Source: Demequina sediminicola (GTDB lineage: Bacteria > Actinomycetota > Actinomycetes > Actinomycetales > Demequinaceae). From it: 64,000 nucleotides of DNA. Shown in pieces: positions 18,564 to 27,298 of the stretch. The notes under the pieces are model-generated. The model searched no databases and had not been told where the DNA came from. It saw nothing but the letters and a program-made list of their open reading frames with translations. The stretch covers positions 310,001 to 374,000 of the forward strand of contig NZ_BBRB01000001.1 of assembly GCF_000975055.1 (NCBI RefSeq). The letters run 5' to 3'. Both the position numbers and the translations under genes were made by a program. Each line of letters starts with the position of its first letter. Position 1 is the first letter of the stretch.

Positions 18564-19078
18564 GCGAACGCCTCGACCGGCCCAAGGCTGAACAGTCACG
18601 CCTGTCTCTCAAGCGTTTCAAAAAGAACCGTCCGAGTGACCCCGACCGCATGGGAGCGATGACTGAGGGCATCGCACGCTTTCTGGGCACCACCCGATTC
18701 TTGATCTACCTGACGGTCTTTGTGTTGGTGTGGCTCGTATGGAACACCTGGGGACCCGAGAACCTCCGCTTCGACTCAGCCGCGAACGGATACACCGCGC
18801 TCACGCTAATGCTGTCGCTGCAGGCCTCCTACGCGGCACCGCTGATTCTGCTGGCACAGAACCGCCAGGACGACCGCGACAGGGTTGCCGCGGAGCAGGA
18901 CCGTCAGCGCGCCGAACGCTCCCTCGCTGACACCGAGTATTTGGCACGTGAGGTAGCCGCTTTGCGTCAGGCCGTCAGCGAGACTGCCACGCGCGACTTC
19001 CTGCGCTCAGAACTGCGTGCGCTTCTGGATGAGCTCCAGCGCGACGACGAGAACGAGCAAGCCAAAAACGACGCTTAG
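18560..19078 (+). CDS. DUF1003 membrane protein
   Basis: A 172-residue protein with a basic N-terminus, two membrane spans (about residues 46-64 and 79-100) and a charged C-terminal helix rich in Arg/Asp/Glu. The FLGTTRFLIYLTVFVLVW and YAAPLILLAQNRQDDRDR blocks are diagnostic of DUF1003. It overlaps the MgtE_N/CBS gene by 4 bp (ATGA) and could anchor that partner at the membrane. Its stop overlaps the stop of the convergent gene by 4 bp. Confidence 0.88.
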   Translation: MSERLDRPKAEQSRLSLKRFKKNRPSDPDRMGAMTEGIARFLGTTRFLIYLTVFVLVWLVWNTWGPENLRFDSAANGYTALTLMLSLQASYAAPLILLAQNRQDDRDRVAAEQDRQRAERSLADTEYLAREVAALRQAVSETATRDFLRSELRALLDELQRDDENEQAKNDA

Positions 19079-19695
19079 AACACTTCTCGCTGCGATCGCC
19101 GACGCGCATACGTGTGAGTGGCGGTGGCAGCGCCGCACAGTGCAAGCATGACCGCCACGAGCGCAATCAAGGGCTCATCAAACAACCCTGCAGTCGTGCT
19201 CAGCGGATCTACCAAGGCGTCGTACAGCGCAACTCGAGGATCAGCGGCCGTGGCAACTGCAGCAGCCGACACTCGGCCCACGACGGCCCCGAGCCACAAG
19301 AACACCAACGCCAAGACCATCGAAACGGCCGACGCCGTGACACCGCGGCGCACTCCGCCGGAACGCAGTCCCGCACCAGCAAGAACACCAATCACCACTG
19401 CAGTGGGATATATCTCCCAGCCCACCAGAATGTGCAGGCTCACATAGAGCACAGCACCCAATGCACCCAAGGCCATCCCTGCCACCAGGCCACGAGCCCA
19501 CCGCACACCCCACCGAGCATCGTCCGTCTCCACGAGGGGTAGATCGCTTTGAGGCATGCCCGGAGGCGCGGGGAACCTTCCTGCCCAGTCAGGAATACGA
19601 GCGGTGACGGGATAGATGCCCTCGGGGTACTTCACGTCCGCGACATCCGCGCGCGCTGAATCCGCATCGCTGCGCGCGTCAGTCCCCTCAGTCAC
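19075..19695 (-). CDS. Hypothetical membrane protein
   Basis: About 206 residues, not recognised. A hydrophilic, acidic N-terminus contains YPEGIYPVTARIPDWAGRFP. About four membrane spans follow (GLVAGMALGALGAVLYVSLHI, YPTAVVIGVLAGAGL, ASAVSMVLALVFLWLGAVV, PLIALVAVMLALCGAA), and the tail is basic. GTG at 19695 is preferred for its upstream GGGG; a TTG at 19752 is in frame. It sits between DUF1003 and mrp on the opposite strand. Confidence 0.65.
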   Translation of the reverse strand: MTEGTDARSDADSARADVADVKYPEGIYPVTARIPDWAGRFPAPPGMPQSDLPLVETDDARWGVRWARGLVAGMALGALGAVLYVSLHILVGWEIYPTAVVIGVLAGAGLRSGGVRRGVTASAVSMVLALVFLWLGAVVGRVSAAAVATAADPRVALYDALVDPLSTTAGLFDEPLIALVAVMLALCGAATATHTYARRRSQREVF

Positions 19696-19867
19696 CGTGC
19701 CCCCATACACCTTGGCGTTCCCCTCACGATCGGCCCCACCGTTGCATGTCAACGGCTAGCCGACAATAGCCAACGGACCTGCTGTGACGCACCTCACAGC
19801 ACAAAACTGTGGATAACGGACAAGCCGCCCGTCGAAGAGGACTCCCTATAGCACCTACGATGGGGGC

Positions 19868-20992
19868 ATGCCTATCGTCGATCTAGTTCGCGACGCCCTA
19901 TCCACGGTCATCGACCCCGAGATCCGCCGCCCGATCACTGAGATCGGGATGGTGCGCTCCGTCGACGTCGAAGGATCCACCGCCCACGTTGGCATCGATC
20001 TGACCACCTCCGGTTGTCCCATGAAGGACCGCATCACCGGGGACGTGAAGGACGCCGCCATGCGCGTTGAGGGCATCGACGAGGTCACCGTCGAACTGGG
20101 CGCCATGAGCGAGGAGCAGCGCCTCGAATTGCGCTCCAAGCTCCGCGGCGGCAAGCCCGAACCCGTCATTCAATTCACTCAGCCCGGCAACATGACCCGC
20201 GTTTACGCGATCGCCTCCGGTAAGGGTGGAGTCGGCAAGTCCACGGTCACCGCGAACCTCGCTGCTGCCATGGCTGCCGATGGACTCAAGGTCGGCGTTC
20301 TCGATGCCGACATCTTTGGTTTCTCCATCCCCGGCATGCTTGGCGTTGAAGGACAGCCCACACGGCTCGACGACATGCTGCTGCCGCCCATCGCTCACGA
20401 AGTGAAGGCCGTCTCAATCGGCATGTTCGTGCCCGAAGGCCAGCCTGTGGTCTGGCGTGGACCGATGCTGCACCGCGCCATCGAACAATTCCTCGCGGAT
20501 GTGTACTGGGGAGACCTCGACGTCCTCCTCCTGGACCTGCCGCCTGGCACTGGAGACATCGCGATCTCCGTGGCGCAGCTGCTCCCCCACGCAGAACTCG
20601 TCGTGGTCACCACCCCGCAGTCGGCTGCATCCGGTGTGGCCGAGCGCGCTGGCTCCATCGCGACGCAAACATCGCAGAGTGTTGTGGGCGTCATCGAGAA
20701 CATGGCCTGGATGGAACAGCCCGACGGCTCCCGCTTGCATGTGTTCGGTGAAGGCGGCGGCCAAATTGTTGCTGACCGTCTCTCCAAGACACTCGGCACA
20801 GATGTTCCCGTCCTCGGACAGATTCCGCTCGACATCACGGCCCGTGAAGCCGGCGACGCGGGCACGCCTGTGGTCATCAGTGACCCGGACACGCCTGCGG
20901 CAGACGCCATGCGTGAGGTTGCGCGACGCCTCACTGGGCGTCAGCGTGGGCTTGCCGGGCGGTCGCTTGGCGTGACCCCGGTCAAGAAGTAG
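19868..20992 (+). CDS. mrp: Mrp/NBP35-type P-loop ATPase, Fe-S cluster carrier
   Basis: A 374-residue protein. A MIP18/DUF59 domain covers residues about 1-85, with the conserved TSGCPMKD. The MinD-like ATPase domain carries the deviant Walker A GKGGVGKSTVT, followed by DADIFGFSIPGMLG and LPPGTGD. Relatives carry or assemble Fe-S clusters. The CxxC usually found after VIENM in proteobacterial Mrp is replaced here by MAWMEQPDGS, as in many actinobacterial homologues. The C-terminus is basic. It is a single gene. Confidence 0.92.
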   Translation: MPIVDLVRDALSTVIDPEIRRPITEIGMVRSVDVEGSTAHVGIDLTTSGCPMKDRITGDVKDAAMRVEGIDEVTVELGAMSEEQRLELRSKLRGGKPEPVIQFTQPGNMTRVYAIASGKGGVGKSTVTANLAAAMAADGLKVGVLDADIFGFSIPGMLGVEGQPTRLDDMLLPPIAHEVKAVSIGMFVPEGQPVVWRGPMLHRAIEQFLADVYWGDLDVLLLDLPPGTGDIAISVAQLLPHAELVVVTTPQSAASGVAERAGSIATQTSQSVVGVIENMAWMEQPDGSRLHVFGEGGGQIVADRLSKTLGTDVPVLGQIPLDITAREAGDAGTPVVISDPDTPAADAMREVARRLTGRQRGLAGRSLGVTPVKK

Positions 20993-21060
20993 AGCGCACG
21001 TCTCGGTAGAGCGCACGGCTCAGTAGTACTGCGCCGTTCTCAGTGGGGAACTGAGTCACA

Positions 21061-21546
21061 TCACGCGGAGGTGTGACCGGACTCTCCTGCCGGCGCGGAT
21101 GGCTTTGCCCACCCAGCGATGATTGCTGCGACGAGGCCAGCCAGCAGTGTCCCTGCGCTGACCGGAGGCGTCGCCAGCGCAGTCTGCAACGCAGTGTCAA
21201 AGGACACCATTTCTACTCCGGTGAACCGTGCCAGTGGCAACACGGTCCCGGTCAACGTGCCTACCACTCCCATCAGGTGGACCCCAATGACGGCTGGAAC
21301 AAACGCGCTCAGTTGCGTCTTCCACCCGCGCGCGGACGTCAGGTAGCGCACTGTCACTCCCACGCCGGATGCGACGAGGGCACCGAGGACGATGAGCGCA
21401 AGTGACCCGGTGTCTGCGGGCACCAAGAACGACAGCAGCAGTCCCACCAGGACCGCAACGCCAAGAGCCGTCGCGAACGGACCCATCGCCGTCGAACGCA
21501 CGGAGTCCAGAATGGATGGGCGGGGCTGTGGCGACTGCTCGGTCAT
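21061..21546 (-). CDS. Hypothetical four-span membrane protein
   Basis: 161 residues, not recognised. A short Pro/Gln-rich N-terminus is followed by four predicted membrane segments (FATALGVAVLVGLLLSFLV, LALIVLGALVASGVGVTV, LSAFVPAVIGVHLMGVVGTL, AGTLLAGLVAAIIAGWA). The ATG at 21546 follows AGGAGAG. It lies 60 bp beyond the stop of the minus-strand xthA and may be read with the glyA operon. Confidence 0.7.
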   Translation of the reverse strand: MTEQSPQPRPSILDSVRSTAMGPFATALGVAVLVGLLLSFLVPADTGSLALIVLGALVASGVGVTVRYLTSARGWKTQLSAFVPAVIGVHLMGVVGTLTGTVLPLARFTGVEMVSFDTALQTALATPPVSAGTLLAGLVAAIIAGWAKPSAPAGESGHTSA

Positions 21547-21606
21547 ACGACTCTCCTGGTCTCAGATGAGGACTGGGTGCCTCACCATCGTACGGCGCAG
21601 ATTCCC

Positions 21607-22410
21607 CTAGAGGGTGTAGTCGACCACCAAGGGTGCGTGGTCCGACCAACGCGAGGCATAGTCGGCGGCACGGTCTACGCGGACGTCCGTCACCGCAGCA
21701 GCAAGCGCTTTCGTCGCCAATTGATAGTCGATGCGCCAGCCAGCGTCGTTGTCGAAGGCCTTACCGCGCATCGACCACCACGTGTAAGGACCTGGCTGGT
21801 CGCCTGCATGCACACGGTGCACGTCGACCCAGCCTGCCTCGAGCCAACGGGTCACGTATGCGCGCTCCTCGGGCAAGAACCCGGAGGACTTCAGGTTGCC
21901 CTTCCAGTTCTTGATGTCGTTGTTGCCGTGGGCGATGTTGATGTCCCCCATGACAACGACCCGCTCGTAGGTCTCGGCCAGTGCGTCCAGACGTGCGGTC
22001 ATGAGCTCCAGGAAGGCGTACTTGTCCGCCATCTTCACTGGGTCTTCGGCATTGCCTGAGTGAACGTAGACGCTCACCACGCGCACGTCGCCAGCGGGTG
22101 ACGGCACAGTGGCCTCCACCCAGCGTCCAGTGTGTGTCGCTGCTGTCGCATCGCTGCCCAGCGCTTCAGCACCCAGCACGATGTCCGTCAATGGCTCGCG
22201 AGAGAGGATCGCGACACCGTTGCGGCCCTTCTGCTCACTGATGTGGTCGGCCACATGCCAGGTCTCGCCCAGCTGCCCGGCCACCAAATCCTGCGGTGCG
22301 CGTACCTCCTGCAGGCACACGACATCGGCTTGGACCTGGTCCAACCAGTCGCCCATGCCCTTACGCATCGCTGCACGGACACCATTGACGTTGACAGAAG
22401 CAATACGCAT
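21607..22410 (-). CDS. xthA: Exodeoxyribonuclease III (AP endonuclease)
   Basis: A 267-residue EEP-fold nuclease of DNA base-excision repair. Motifs in order are [18 protein letters not shown] (catalytic Glu), SVYVHSGN, VVMGDINIAH (Asp/Asn), RIDYQLAT and WSDHAPLVVDY (His). The ATG overlaps the folD stop by one base (TAATG), so it is translationally coupled to the one-carbon genes. Confidence 0.93.
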   Translation of the reverse strand: MRIASVNVNGVRAAMRKGMGDWLDQVQADVVCLQEVRAPQDLVAGQLGETWHVADHISEQKGRNGVAILSREPLTDIVLGAEALGSDATAATHTGRWVEATVPSPAGDVRVVSVYVHSGNAEDPVKMADKYAFLELMTARLDALAETYERVVVMGDINIAHGNNDIKNWKGNLKSSGFLPEERAYVTRWLEAGWVDVHRVHAGDQPGPYTWWSMRGKAFDNDAGWRIDYQLATKALAAAVTDVRVDRAADYASRWSDHAPLVVDYTL

Positions 22411-23297
22411 TAGCGGATACCGGCCTGACGTTCACTGGCTTCCACCACGTTGGCAAGCAACATGGCGCGGGTCATTGGCCCCACTCCCCCAGGGTTGGGT
22501 GAGAACCATGCAGACTTGGCGACTGCATCGGCTGAGATGTCACCGGCGACCTTGGACTTGCCGGTCTCCGGGTCCGTGATGCGTGACACGCCCACGTCGA
22601 CCACCACGGCACCGTCCTTGACCATGTCCGCACCGATGATGTCGGGCACACCTGCGGCGGCAACAATGACGTCGGCGACGCGTGTGTGAGACGCAAGGTC
22701 CTCGGTGCCGGTGTGGCACAGGGTCACGGTGGCGTTGACGTCCTTACGGGTAAGCAACAGGCCGATGCTGCGGCCCACTGTCGTACCGCGGCCCACGACG
22801 ACCACGTGTTTGCCTCGCAAGTCGACACCGTGACGTTCGATCAGTTCGATGATCCCCTTTGGTGTGCACGGCAGGCTCGACTCGACCGGCTCGGACGTGC
22901 GCAACACGAGGCGCCCCAAGTTGGTGGGGTGAAGCCCGTCCGCGTCCTTGTCAGGGTCGACCAGTTCGAGCACACGGTTGGTGTCGATGCCGTCGGGCAA
23001 GGGCAACTGAACAATGAAGCCGGTGCAGGTCGGGTCATCGTTGAGACGCTGAACTGCCGCTTCGATCTCCTCCTGGGAGGCCGATGCGGGAAGGTCCTCG
23101 CGAACGGAGGTGATGCCCACTTCTGCGCAGTCGCGGTGTTTGCCGGCGACGTACCAGGTGGAACCTGGGTCCTCGCCGACGAGCAACGTGCCGAGGCCCG
23201 GAGTCACGCCGCGGTCCTGAAGGACCGCGACGCGCTCGGCAAGCTCGGACTTGATGGCTGCCGCAGTGGCCTTGCCGTCGAGTCGCTGGGGGGCCAT
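22410..23297 (-). CDS. folD: Bifunctional methylenetetrahydrofolate dehydrogenase/cyclohydrolase
   Basis: A 295-residue enzyme interconverting 5,10-methylene-, 5,10-methenyl- and 10-formyl-THF with NADP. Visible are [21 protein letters not shown] (catalytic Lys), [10 protein letters not shown], the Rossmann [14 protein letters not shown] and the C-terminal [13 protein letters not shown]. It is coupled to glyA upstream by TAATG and to xthA downstream. It supplies one-carbon units to PurN/PurH, which are encoded elsewhere in the window. Confidence 0.95.
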   Translation of the reverse strand: MAPQRLDGKATAAAIKSELAERVAVLQDRGVTPGLGTLLVGEDPGSTWYVAGKHRDCAEVGITSVREDLPASASQEEIEAAVQRLNDDPTCTGFIVQLPLPDGIDTNRVLELVDPDKDADGLHPTNLGRLVLRTSEPVESSLPCTPKGIIELIERHGVDLRGKHVVVVGRGTTVGRSIGLLLTRKDVNATVTLCHTGTEDLASHTRVADVIVAAAGVPDIIGADMVKDGAVVVDVGVSRITDPETGKSKVAGDISADAVAKSAWFSPNPGGVGPMTRAMLLANVVEASERQAGIR

Positions 23298-24589
23298 TAC
23301 TGCTGCAGGCCCGGGTACAGCGGGAAGTTGTCTGCGAGCTTCTTGATGCGTGCACGCAGTGCGTCGATGTCCGCGCCACCCTTAAGGGCGGTGGCGATCA
23401 CGTCGGCAACCTCGGTGAACTCTTCCGCGCCAAAGCCGCGGGACGCGAGTGCCGGGGTGCCCAGGCGCAGGCCGGAGGTCACCATCGGGGGACGTGGGTC
23501 GAAAGGCACCGCGTTGCGGTTGGAGGTGATGCCGACCTGGTGCAGGAGATCTTCGCCGTCCTGACCGGTGAGTTCGGAGTTGCGCAGGTCAACGAGGACC
23601 AGGTGAACATCGGTACCACCGGTGACGACGTTCACGCCAGCCTCAATGGCATCGGGCTGCGTGAGGCGTTCCGCGATGATGCGTGCACCCTCGAGGACGC
23701 GCTCCTGGCGCTGCTTGAACTCGGGAGCAGCGGCGGCCTTCAGCGCGGTGGCCTTGGCGGCAATCACGTGCATCAGCGGGCCACCCTGCTGGCCAGGGAA
23801 GACCGCAGAGTTAAGCTTCTTGGCGTATTCCGTGTCGCGCGACAGGATCATGCCGGAGCGTGGTCCGCCAATAGTCTTGTGGATGGTCGTGGACACAACG
23901 TCCGAGTGCGGCACGGGGCTGGGGTGCAGGCCCGCGGCGACGAGGCCCGCGAAGTGGGCCATGTCGGTCCACAGCTTGGCGCCCACCTCGTCCGCGATGG
24001 AGCGGAATGCTTCGAAGTCGATGTGGCGGGGGTATGCCGACCAACCGGCGATGATGACCTCAGGACGCTCGGCGAGAGCCTGCTCACGCACCTGCTCCAT
24101 TTCGATACGGTGCGACTGCTCGTCCAAACCATAGGCAGCAACTTCGTAGAGCTTGCCGGAGAAGTTCAGCTTCATGCCGTGCGTGAGGTGACCACCGTGA
24201 GCCAACGACAGGCCCATGATCTTGTCACCGGGGTTGATCAGCGCGTGCAGCACCGCAGCGTTAGCGGTGGCACCCGAGTGGGGCTGGACGTTCGCGTACT
24301 CAGCACCAAAGAGGCTCTTGGCGCGGTCGCGTGCGATGTTCTCCGCAACGTCGACCTCTTCGCAGCCACCGTAGTAGCGGCGGCCGGGGTACCCTTCCGC
24401 GTACTTGTTCGTCAGGACCGAACCCTGAGCCTGCAGCACCGAACGGGGAACGAAGTTCTCCGAGGCGATCATCTCAAGGTAGGTGCGCTGGCGGTCGAGT
24501 TCCCGGTCAAGTACCTGGGCAATCTCGGGGTCAAAATCCTGCAGCGTGGCGTTCATCACGTCTGCGGTGGCGCTGGAGTCGGTGCTCAT
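23297..24589 (-). CDS. glyA: Serine hydroxymethyltransferase
   Basis: A 430-residue PLP enzyme converting serine and THF to glycine and 5,10-methylene-THF. Visible are [49 protein letters not shown] and the PLP Lys in [16 protein letters not shown]. The ATG at 24589 is chosen for the upstream AAAGGG; the frame is open to 24655. It is the first gene of glyA-folD-xthA and is preceded by a ZTP riboswitch, so expression should respond to ZMP/ZTP when 10-formyl-THF runs short. Confidence 0.95.
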   Translation of the reverse strand: MSTDSSATADVMNATLQDFDPEIAQVLDRELDRQRTYLEMIASENFVPRSVLQAQGSVLTNKYAEGYPGRRYYGGCEEVDVAENIARDRAKSLFGAEYANVQPHSGATANAAVLHALINPGDKIMGLSLAHGGHLTHGMKLNFSGKLYEVAAYGLDEQSHRIEMEQVREQALAERPEVIIAGWSAYPRHIDFEAFRSIADEVGAKLWTDMAHFAGLVAAGLHPSPVPHSDVVSTTIHKTIGGPRSGMILSRDTEYAKKLNSAVFPGQQGGPLMHVIAAKATALKAAAAPEFKQRQERVLEGARIIAERLTQPDAIEAGVNVVTGGTDVHLVLVDLRNSELTGQDGEDLLHQVGITSNRNAVPFDPRPPMVTSGLRLGTPALASRGFGAEEFTEVADVIATALKGGADIDALRARIKKLADNFPLYPGLQQ

Positions 24590-24636
24590 GCGTTCCCTTT
24601 CTGAAGGCGGCGGGCCGCCGTGTGTCCGGTGACTTC

Positions 24637-24709
24637 GGCCCAGGCGTACGACCAACAGTCTGAGAAAATGCCGCTCCCTCGTGGTGTCCCACTGCGCCAG
24701 TCACGACGC
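24637..24709 (-). promoter_or_regulatory. ZTP (pfl) riboswitch upstream of glyA
   Basis: Read on the minus strand, the leader has GCGTCGTGACTGGCG, a P2 hairpin GTGG-GACA-CCAC, GAGGGAGCGGC, a variable linker and the 3' block CGCCTGGGCC. These are the conserved blocks of the ZTP aptamer, in order and spacing. The aptamer ends about 48 nt before the glyA ATG. Between them are a GC-rich hairpin (about 24606-24620) and CCTTC, which could pair with the AAAGGG ribosome-binding site, so translational control is plausible. The downstream glyA-folD genes are classic targets of this class. Confidence 0.88.
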
Positions 24710-24714
24710 GCGCC

Positions 24715-24723
24715 AGTCTAGCA
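24715..24723 (-). promoter_or_regulatory. Extended -10 promoter candidate for glyA operon
   Basis: TGCTAGACT on the minus strand (24723-24715) matches an extended -10. It would place the transcript start right at the 5' edge of the ZTP aptamer, about 26 bp after the acyltransferase stop. No convincing -35 was found. Confidence 0.45.
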
Positions 24724-24748
24724 ACGTGAACGCACCCCCGCATCTACG

Positions 24749-25765
24749 TCAACGGCGCACCAGATCACGCCAAAACATGTAGTCCATGAGGGGACGCGTA
24801 GCTCGTACCACCGCCGGCCTCGACACCACGTAGGAGAATCCCGCAGCAAAGGCCATTAGTCCCAAGAGCATCAGCGATTCCGGCCAGTCGACGCCATAGC
24901 CGTCGAGGTGCGCGGGGTACAACACCAGGGGGTGGAGCAGGTAGACCGGCAGTGTCGCAGCCCCGATGGACGCCACCACGGTGTTGCTACCGCCACTGAG
25001 GGCGAGGATTGCCAGGGTCAGCACGGCACCCGCGACAAGTACGGCTGCACGTTGCGCCATCCCCTCCCCGTTGGTCTGGCCGATGTCGGCATAGCTTTCC
25101 GAAAGGAAAAAGATGGACCGAATCACGGTGTCCTCGCTAAACCAACTCCACACGAGCGCACCAGCCAAAGCGGCGACGGCGAGCACACGCATGCGGGCTG
25201 CCCGGATACGCGGCCACCACGAGTCACGCCACATCAGTCCAGCCGCGAAAAACGGAGCGAAGCACACGATGCGCTCCACAGAGAGTTCCTGTCCCACCAT
25301 TCCCACGGTTCCCAACGCGACACCCGCGATCGCGAGCCCCGGCACTACCCACCACGAGGAGCGCAACAGGGGCGCGCTCAGGCGCCAGGCTCCCAATGCC
25401 ACGAGGTACCACAGAGTCCACGAAGGGGTCAGGAAACTCACAGAAAGTGGCTCGCCCGTTAACGCTGCGTTGAAGACTGCTTGCGCCAACGTGAACACCA
25501 CATAAGGAAAAGCCAACTTTAGGAACGTGCGTCCCGGTGCCCATCGGCTGGAGTAACGGGTCACGTAGCCAGAGACAAAGACAAACGCCGGCATGTGAAA
25601 CATGAACAGCCATTGCGCGGCCGTTTCGGCGAACTGACCCTCCAGGGGCTCGATGGCATGGCTGAACACCACCAGGATGATGAGCACGCCAGCAAGGGAA
25701 TCGACCGAGCGATCACGCTCGGTACGGCGAACACCTGCCGTGTGCGAAGTAGATGCAGTCACCAC
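24749..25765 (-). CDS. Acyltransferase 3-family membrane protein
   Basis: A 338-residue integral membrane protein with about ten spans. The N-terminal RDRSVDSLAGVLIILVVFSHAI has the conserved Arg/Asp and His of the family, and FMFHMPAFVFVSGYVTRY follows. It resembles fucose-4-O-acetylase-type enzymes that O-acetylate surface polysaccharides. The start GTG at 25765 has no strong ribosome-binding site. No polysaccharide cluster is adjacent, so the substrate is unknown. Confidence 0.82.
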   Translation of the reverse strand: MVTASTSHTAGVRRTERDRSVDSLAGVLIILVVFSHAIEPLEGQFAETAAQWLFMFHMPAFVFVSGYVTRYSSRWAPGRTFLKLAFPYVVFTLAQAVFNAALTGEPLSVSFLTPSWTLWYLVALGAWRLSAPLLRSSWWVVPGLAIAGVALGTVGMVGQELSVERIVCFAPFFAAGLMWRDSWWPRIRAARMRVLAVAALAGALVWSWFSEDTVIRSIFFLSESYADIGQTNGEGMAQRAAVLVAGAVLTLAILALSGGSNTVVASIGAATLPVYLLHPLVLYPAHLDGYGVDWPESLMLLGLMAFAAGFSYVVSRPAVVRATRPLMDYMFWRDLVRR

Positions 25766-25798
25766 ACCAGTGTGCGATGGTGTCGTTCTCAGAGCGAC

Positions 25799-26332
25799 TC
25801 AGTTATCGCCGCGCACCGCATTCACATCGGCGTCATCGTCAACGATTGCGCCTGATTCGAGGACCTTTCGCAAGTATGCGTAGGTAAGGTCACCGTTCAC
25901 CTGGTCAAACTGGTAGTCGTACCCAGCCTTGTTGTACATCGAGATGTTGTGCTTCGAGTTCTGGCCTGTAAAGACCCATACTTCACGGGTCGACTCCGGC
26001 AAATAGCCCAGCACCGCAAACAGCAACTGCGTTCCGATGCCTTGGCCCTGCAGGTCAGGAACCACTGCGAGACGACCGATGGTGGCCTTGTCCCCCTCAA
26101 GCCCCACACGAATCGACCCAATGAGTCGATGCCCTTCCCAAGCACCCAAGGTGACGACGTCGTCGGACTCAAGGTCCACAATCAACTCGTCAAGGCTCTG
26201 CGTCAGCGCAGGAATGTTCGGATCGTTGTACAACTGCGCTTCAGTGACGAACGCGGCACGCCGCACCGTCAAGAGCTCACCTGCTTGGCTCGCACCAATC
26301 ACGTCAATTCGCACGCTGTCTGACTCGGTCAT
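25799..26332 (-). CDS. GNAT-family N-acetyltransferase
   Basis: A 177-residue acetyl-CoA-dependent transferase. The acetyl-CoA motif A is visible as RLAVVPDLQGQGIGTQLL, with VWVFTGQNSKHNISMYNKAGY in the C-terminal half. Start ATG at 26332 has a weak AGG upstream. The acidic tail (VDDDADVNAVRGDN) is unusual. The substrate cannot be inferred. It ends 33 bp upstream of the acyltransferase gene on the same strand. Confidence 0.85.
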   Translation of the reverse strand: MTESDSVRIDVIGASQAGELLTVRRAAFVTEAQLYNDPNIPALTQSLDELIVDLESDDVVTLGAWEGHRLIGSIRVGLEGDKATIGRLAVVPDLQGQGIGTQLLFAVLGYLPESTREVWVFTGQNSKHNISMYNKAGYDYQFDQVNGDLTYAYLRKVLESGAIVDDDADVNAVRGDN

Positions 26333-26453
26333 AGTCCTATCGTGGCACGTTTCCGCCCTCGGGTCAGACGCCACGCTTAGGTACCTCGTGCCTGCGACCA
26401 TGCACCGCACGCCCCCCGCGAACCACCTTGACGCGCGCCATTACTGTAGGGGC

Positions 26454-27266
26454 ATGAACGCCGTCCCCCTCGAGCCCCGCCTGGGCCGCCAGAACCCCAC
26501 AGTCGCTGAGGTAAAGCTTGAGGGACAGCCCGTCCATATCCGCACCCGCGCCAACGCAGAGCACTGGTCCGCTGATCTGTGGTGGCGCCACCTCTCCCCC
26601 TACATCTCAACCGCCGCAATCCGTGCAGGACTGAGCGCCAACAGCGTCTCCCTCATCATGGTGGCGTGTGGGTGGGCAGCCGCACTCAGCCTTCTCACTG
26701 GAAGTTGGTGGGGCGCACTACTGGCCGTATTCTTCGCTCACGCCCAGATGCTCATTGACGCAGCCGACGGCGAGGTCGCCCGATGGCGCCGCACCATGTC
26801 ACCGCGGGGAATCTTCATCGACCGGCTCGCCCACACCACCACCGAATCGTTCATGCCGCTGTGCTTCGGCATCGGATGGGGCCTCGCCCACCCTGACCAG
26901 GTGTGGCAGGGAGTCGCCGGCGGTGCAGTCCTGGCGATGTTTGTCCTCATCAACAAGTCCGTCAACGACGCCGTGGCAGTGTCCCGCGCATACGCCGGCC
27001 TCGGCAAGCTCCCCGACACCCAAGCGGCTGGAACCCCCAAGCCGGGCCTCGTGGCCACCGCACGCCGAGCAGCACGACTCCTGCCCCTGCATCGGCTCTA
27101 TCACTCCGTCGAGCAATCCCACCTGTACTTTGTCGCGATGCTCATCTCGCTTGCCGTTCCCGCAGTGTGGGGATGGACCCTCGTCGCGCTTGTGGCGATC
27201 ACGCCCCTCGTGGTGGTCGGACACGTCGCGTCGGTCTGGCAGTCGAGCCGCCTCACCGCGTCCTAG
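26454..27266 (+). CDS. CDP-alcohol phosphatidyltransferase-family protein with a D-to-H active-site change
   Basis: A 270-residue membrane protein. The family motif spans residues 102-126: D102, D105-G106, A108-R109, G118, D122, but His126 stands where the last Asp normally is. Several hydrophobic segments surround it. Such enzymes move a phospho-alcohol from a CDP-alcohol to an acceptor such as an inositol phosphate or diacylglycerol. The GIFIDRLAHT variant also occurs in uncharacterised bacterial relatives, so the enzyme may be altered rather than dead. The ATG at 26454 is chosen by family alignment and an upstream GGGG. purU follows by 32 bp. Confidence 0.82.
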   Translation: MNAVPLEPRLGRQNPTVAEVKLEGQPVHIRTRANAEHWSADLWWRHLSPYISTAAIRAGLSANSVSLIMVACGWAAALSLLTGSWWGALLAVFFAHAQMLIDAADGEVARWRRTMSPRGIFIDRLAHTTTESFMPLCFGIGWGLAHPDQVWQGVAGGAVLAMFVLINKSVNDAVAVSRAYAGLGKLPDTQAAGTPKPGLVATARRAARLLPLHRLYHSVEQSHLYFVAMLISLAVPAVWGWTLVALVAITPLVVVGHVASVWQSSRLTAS

Positions 27267-27298
27267 CCCACCGGCGCGAATCGTTACGCTGTAGCACT

